DNA of 64,000 nt from Pollutimonas bauzanensis. Its GTDB lineage: Bacteria; Pseudomonadota; Gammaproteobacteria; Burkholderiales; Burkholderiaceae_B. The stretch covers positions 63,266 to 127,265 of the forward strand of contig NZ_FQXE01000015.1 of assembly GCF_900129885.1 (NCBI RefSeq), given 5' to 3'. The notes under the pieces are model-generated. The model made no database searches, had not been told where the DNA came from, and worked only from the letters and a program-made list of their open reading frames with translations. This document shows positions 63,086-64,000 of this stretch, piece after piece. Position 1 is the first letter of the stretch. The number at the start of each line of letters is the position of its first letter. Both the position numbers and the translations under genes were made by a program.

Positions 63086-63619
63086 TCAATCCTCTGGCCG
63101 GATGTCGCAGGCCACGACGACCCGGGACACCATGTTGTAGGCCGCGATCGTGGCAATCAGATCGACAAGCTCCTCGCGCGAAAACAGGCTGTTGGCCTGC
63201 TCAAAGGCATCTTCCTTGACAATGATGTCTCGCGTCATTTCGAGCGTAAGCTGAAAAGCCATCCGCTCCTGCGCGTTGAATACCGCGGCATTCCGGGCGG
63301 CCGCCTCGACGTCCTGCATGGCCTCGACCTGCGCGGAAGACCCCCCGGCTTTTTCGAATTCCCGCGCATGATGGTGGAACTCGTATTCCGCCTTGTTGAT
63401 CACCGCCACGGCGCACATGACGATCTCCCGAACCTTGGGCGAGAGCGATAAGCGCTGGCGGACGGTTCCCAGAAAGGCATTCCAGGCTTCGGCAAGAACG
63501 GGGCTATTGAGCAGCAGCCTGTCGAGGTTGGACAGTTCGCCGCCGCGGCGCTTACGAATGGCCTCGACCACGTGTTTCGGTTCGGCCAGGTCGCCCGGCA
63601 CCAGAGGTATTCTTTGCAT
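63086..63619 (-). CDS. Carboxymuconolactone decarboxylase/AhpD-like protein
   Basis: The 177-aa alpha-helical protein shows the CMD-fold core: SLSPKVREIVMCAVAVINKAEYEFHHHAREFEKAGG, then SREELVDLIATIAAYNMVSRVV. The Cys-x-x-Cys of true AhpD peroxidase partners is absent (EYEFHHHA instead), so it is more likely a decarboxylase/lyase or ring-cleavage-type member. It lies 19 bp after the Bug gene and 59 bp before the dehydrogenase gene in one apparent operon. Confidence 0.85.
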   Translation of the reverse strand: MQRIPLVPGDLAEPKHVVEAIRKRRGGELSNLDRLLLNSPVLAEAWNAFLGTVRQRLSLSPKVREIVMCAVAVINKAEYEFHHHAREFEKAGGSSAQVEAMQDVEAAARNAAVFNAQERMAFQLTLEMTRDIIVKEDAFEQANSLFSREELVDLIATIAAYNMVSRVVVACDIRPED

Positions 63620-63638
63620 CTTGGGATATCCTTTGCGG

Positions 63639-64000
63639 TCAATTGGTCTGGACGTTGGCGCGAGCGGCTACTTCCTTGAATGTCTTGCGCTGTTCGTTCA
63701 GCAGCCGTCCAAACTCCTCGGGCGAATTGGCGATGATCTCGGCGCCGGAGCCTTCCAGCTTCTCCTTTACGTCGGGACCCTTCAACGCTTCGGCGATAGC
63801 CAGATTGATTTTCTTCACGATCTCGGCGGGCACCCCGGCCGGCGCCACCACGGCCTGCCAGGATCCCATCACGTAGCCCGGGACGCCCGACTCCATCAGG
63901 GTGGGGATTTCCGGCATGGAGGCCATGCGCTTCGGACTCGCAACGGCGATTGCCTTTAACGCACCGCTTTTTATTTGCGGGCTGACAAGCAGGAGCGAAG
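63639..64000 (-). CDS. Bug family (TctC-like) periplasmic receptor, partial
   Basis: The visible C-terminal 119 or so residues (start outside the right edge) read FAPLLVSPQIKSGALKAIAVASPKRMASMPEIPTL, then GSWQAVVAPAGVPAEIVKKINLAIAEAL and end EVAARANVQTN. This is the Bug C-terminal half, with the GxxxA late motif. The gene is not frameshifted in the window. It is the first visible gene of the AhpD-like/dehydrogenase/LysR run and probably binds that pathway's substrate. Confidence 0.9.
   Translation of the reverse strand, partial: SLLLVSPQIKSGALKAIAVASPKRMASMPEIPTLMESGVPGYVMGSWQAVVAPAGVPAEIVKKINLAIAEALKGPDVKEKLEGSGAEIIANSPEEFGRLLNEQRKTFKEVAARANVQTN

Overview
The window is about 64 kb of a GC-rich chromosome, most likely from a betaproteobacterium of the Alcaligenaceae (Burkholderiales; Bordetella/Achromobacter/Pusillimonas-like). 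The evidence is the number of Bug-type (TctC-like) periplasmic receptors (three, one cut by the right edge), the LysR- and GntR-governed catabolic cassettes, and housekeeping genes typical of the order: a CIRCE-controlled groESL, the ribBA-ribH-nusB-thiL-pgpA-cinA run, ftsY/rsmD/coaD/ferredoxin, split pntAA-pntAB-pntB, and a CYTH-CHAD protein. I saw no rRNA, tRNA or CRISPR array, and no intact insertion sequence.

Layout: 1-3.1 kb, a TAXI-type TRAP transporter with a terminator between receptor and permease. 3.2-4.1 kb, a ChaN-like lipoprotein. 4.1-7.6 kb, a GntR-Bug-aconitase X (large and small subunit) operon, probably for a hydroxyproline-like substrate. 8.0-9.9 kb, an unusual pair: a TPR/winged-helix regulator-like protein and a small beta-propeller protein, joined by a tandemly duplicated 37-38 bp segment. 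10.0-13.7 kb, a LysR/amidohydrolase set divergent from a GST-Bug pair. 13.9-16.9 kb, a solitary XRE regulator behind a palindromic promoter-operator, then nspC and carboxynorspermidine synthase (alternative spermidine route). 17.0-19.2 kb, PPK2 and a DUF1615 lipoprotein. 19.3-25.1 kb, LysR, a polar amino acid ABC importer, an aminotransferase and an RraA/HMG-aldolase-like protein that read as one import-and-degrade pathway.

From 25.2 to 26.6 kb lies a scarred patch (TetR fragment fused to an IS66 transposase tail, a vapBC pair, 16-bp direct repeats), followed by groESL with a perfect CIRCE element. 28.9-37.8 kb holds a two-component system with a MipA-like outer membrane protein, divergent from a NodT-MFP-RND efflux operon; the shared intergenic region carries paired direct repeats that look like response-regulator sites. 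37.9-57.0 kb is mostly core metabolism and translation: dgkA, pyrF, the riboflavin/thiamine run, IclR, CYTH-CHAD, ftsY, rsmD, coaD, ferredoxin, a MOSC half-protein, AsmA, metY, yidB-like and pnt. 57.1-59.6 kb carries an ALDH7-type dehydrogenase divergent from an ornithine-cyclodeaminase-family reductase (probably lysine/pipecolate). 59.7-61.0 kb has a YcgR-like PilZ protein followed by a cluster of palindromes and a small unknown ORF. 61.1-64.0 kb is another Bug-linked catabolic cassette running off the edge.

Nothing here is unmistakably a new system. The most promising leads are the 8.0-9.9 kb regulator/propeller pair, the operator at 13.93-13.98 kb before the XRE-polyamine genes, the predicted hydroxy(methyl)glutamate pathway at 20-25 kb, and the RND/TCS operator. 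Start codons were chosen from Shine-Dalgarno sequences, overlaps and family lengths; functions rest on motif recognition without database searches.
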